A stretch of DNA of 64,000 nt. Origin: Cucumis sativus. Its lineage: Eukaryota > Streptophyta > Magnoliopsida > Cucurbitales > Cucurbitaceae. Positions 62,849-64,000 of this stretch are shown piece by piece. Position numbers and translations under genes: made by a program. Position 1 is the first letter of the stretch, and every line of letters starts with the position of its first letter. Below the pieces are notes generated by a model, which did not search any database, was not told the DNA's origin, and worked only from the letters and a program-made list of their open reading frames with translations. The stretch is taken from contig NC_026656.2 of assembly GCF_000004075.3 (NCBI RefSeq), positions 18,176,607 to 18,240,606 of the forward strand, written 5' to 3'.

Positions 62849-63128
62849 ATGGGTGGAAGAAAGGATTGGGTTTCCTGTTTCGTAAGGTTTGTATTTGTGT
62901 TGATTGTAGTGAAGAATTTGGAAGAAACCAATGCAATAAGTGTAAGTTCATCATATAGGCATGTTGATATTGGTGCTGTTACTGATCAAAGCTCAAGAAT
63001 GGGAAGGCAGCAGAAGATAGCCATTGAAATGGCTTTCCAAACCTTCCATTTCTCAACTAATACCTTTCCAAAATTGGAGCTATCACATAGGAATTCAAAT
63101 GGCAACTCAGCTCGAGCTATAATTTCTG
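62849..63128 (+). CDS. glutamate receptor-like channel, GLR gene D, exon 1 only
   Basis: Exon 1 of a fourth GLR copy: signal peptide (about 1-29), then VDIGAVTDQSSRMGRQQKIA and AFQTFHF, aligning with the start of the amino-terminal domain of A-C. It ends ATAATTTCTG|GTAATT in phase 1, the same phase as the other three. The rest lies past the window edge. Unlike A-C it has no cysteine in the mature part of exon 1, and the position before the serine-rich end reads LELSHRNSNGNSA. Whether the gene is intact cannot be told from here. Confidence 0.8.
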
Positions 63129-64000
63129 GTAATTCAAACTCATCCTCTCATCTGTTTTTCTTTAACAAATACCAAATAGAAATTAAACATGAATTGAGGG
63201 ACAATTTTTTCCCCCTCTTTTGTCTTTTAAGCCCATCATGAATCTTTCACTTTTGTGTTATTTATTTTCAAAGTTGACTTCCCTATTACTAGAAAATCAT
63301 TATAATCTTAGTTTTACTATAATCTTTAAACAGTGTTTTCAAGATAATTAAATATTGAAAAGTAAAAAATAGCCCTTTAAAAACTTCTTAAATTTTTTTT
63401 TTTCAATCCAATCCAACTAAGGGTTTTTCACTCTTGTCAATTTATCAATTGGATTCAAAGGCCGAAATATTAATTATTATTTTGTTAAAAATGACATGTG
63501 TTTTCTTCTTGTATTATTATAAATGACTTTAACTCACTTGATTGGTAATTACATATAAAAAAAACTATTGTTCTACGGGTTGTAATTATTCCCATGCAAG
63601 GGACATATAGTTGTCTAACAAAAATTTGTTTAATAATAAATAACTTTTGGACTATTTTCAAATATACAGTAAAATGAATAAAAAAATATTACAATCTATC
63701 CCAATAGAAATAGTTATATAATTATTTGGGTCTATTCACATAGATAAAGATAATAGTCCATTTGTTTCTATATGAATCTATCATATGATATTTTGTTATA
63801 ATTGTAAATATTTTTAATAGTTTTGTCATTTAAAAATATATTTGTTTTATTTATTTATTTTTAAATAAAAAAAGATGTAGGATTTAGATGGAATTATTGA
63901 CTATACCTGATTATTGAATTACATAAACATATGTCTTCTGCATGCAAAGCTGATATATAAATCATCATATTTGAATTTTAATCTCACTTTCGAACATCTT
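63129..64000 (+). other. start of intron 1 of GLR gene D
   Basis: AT-rich. No exon 2 (expected to begin CTTTGGATCTGATTA or similar after CAG) is visible before the window ends. Intron 1 is about 1.2 kb in A and 1.7 kb in B, so this is not surprising. Confidence 0.6.

Noticed and set aside
1..64000. CRISPR arrays, operons, bacterial-type promoters or phage genes
   Set aside because: None present; spliced genes and plant protein families throughout.

Overview
This is nuclear DNA of a flowering plant, from a eudicot. The genes have GT-AG introns, the intergenic DNA is strongly AT-rich and full of simple repeats, and every recognised protein belongs to a plant family. A transposon-type Ulp1 protease fragment of a kind I associate with cucurbit genomes points to a Cucumis-like species. 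That assignment is an inference; the sequence does not prove it.

Layout. The left edge (63-344, +) holds the last exon of an NDR1/HIN1-like (LEA-2) membrane protein gene, followed by a GC-rich hairpin and a 56-codon small ORF in its likely 3' UTR. About 13 kb with no recognisable gene follows. A class B heat-shock factor of the HSFB4/SCHIZORIZA type lies at 13674-14991 (+). Another 10 kb without genes leads to a HECATE-type bHLH gene at 25024-26015 (+), followed by a short block dense in ACGT-core motifs. Two minus-strand genes come next: a seven-exon C-terminal remorin (31763-28732) and an ABF/AREB-type bZIP factor of ABA signalling (38111-35317), which probably has a 5' UTR intron. A gene-poor stretch of 6.5 kb separates these from the right-hand third of the window.

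The right third (45344-64000) is a tandem, same-strand array of at least four glutamate receptor-like (GLR) genes, called here A, B, C and D. D is cut by the window edge. A, B and C can be spliced into uninterrupted proteins of 858, 868 and 867 residues. Each has a signal peptide, an amino-terminal domain, S1/S2 ligand-binding lobes and M1-pore-M3-M4 membrane parts. They look like one divergent clade: the S2 acidic ligand contact usual in plant GLRs is absent, the loop before the pore is short, and the pore loop is unusual. A has five exons. B lacks exactly the last intron and C lacks exactly the second intron. D has lost both members of a cysteine pair found in A-C. A and B share long near-identical stretches and are the youngest pair. 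A transposon-derived Ulp1 protease C-terminus sits within about 10 bp of B's stop codon, and a fold-back element with perfect 81-bp arms sits in B's first intron.

The HSF, bHLH, bZIP and remorin genes are regulators or membrane-scaffold genes with no evident joint function. The GLR array is the one functional cluster, and it is the most interesting part of the window.
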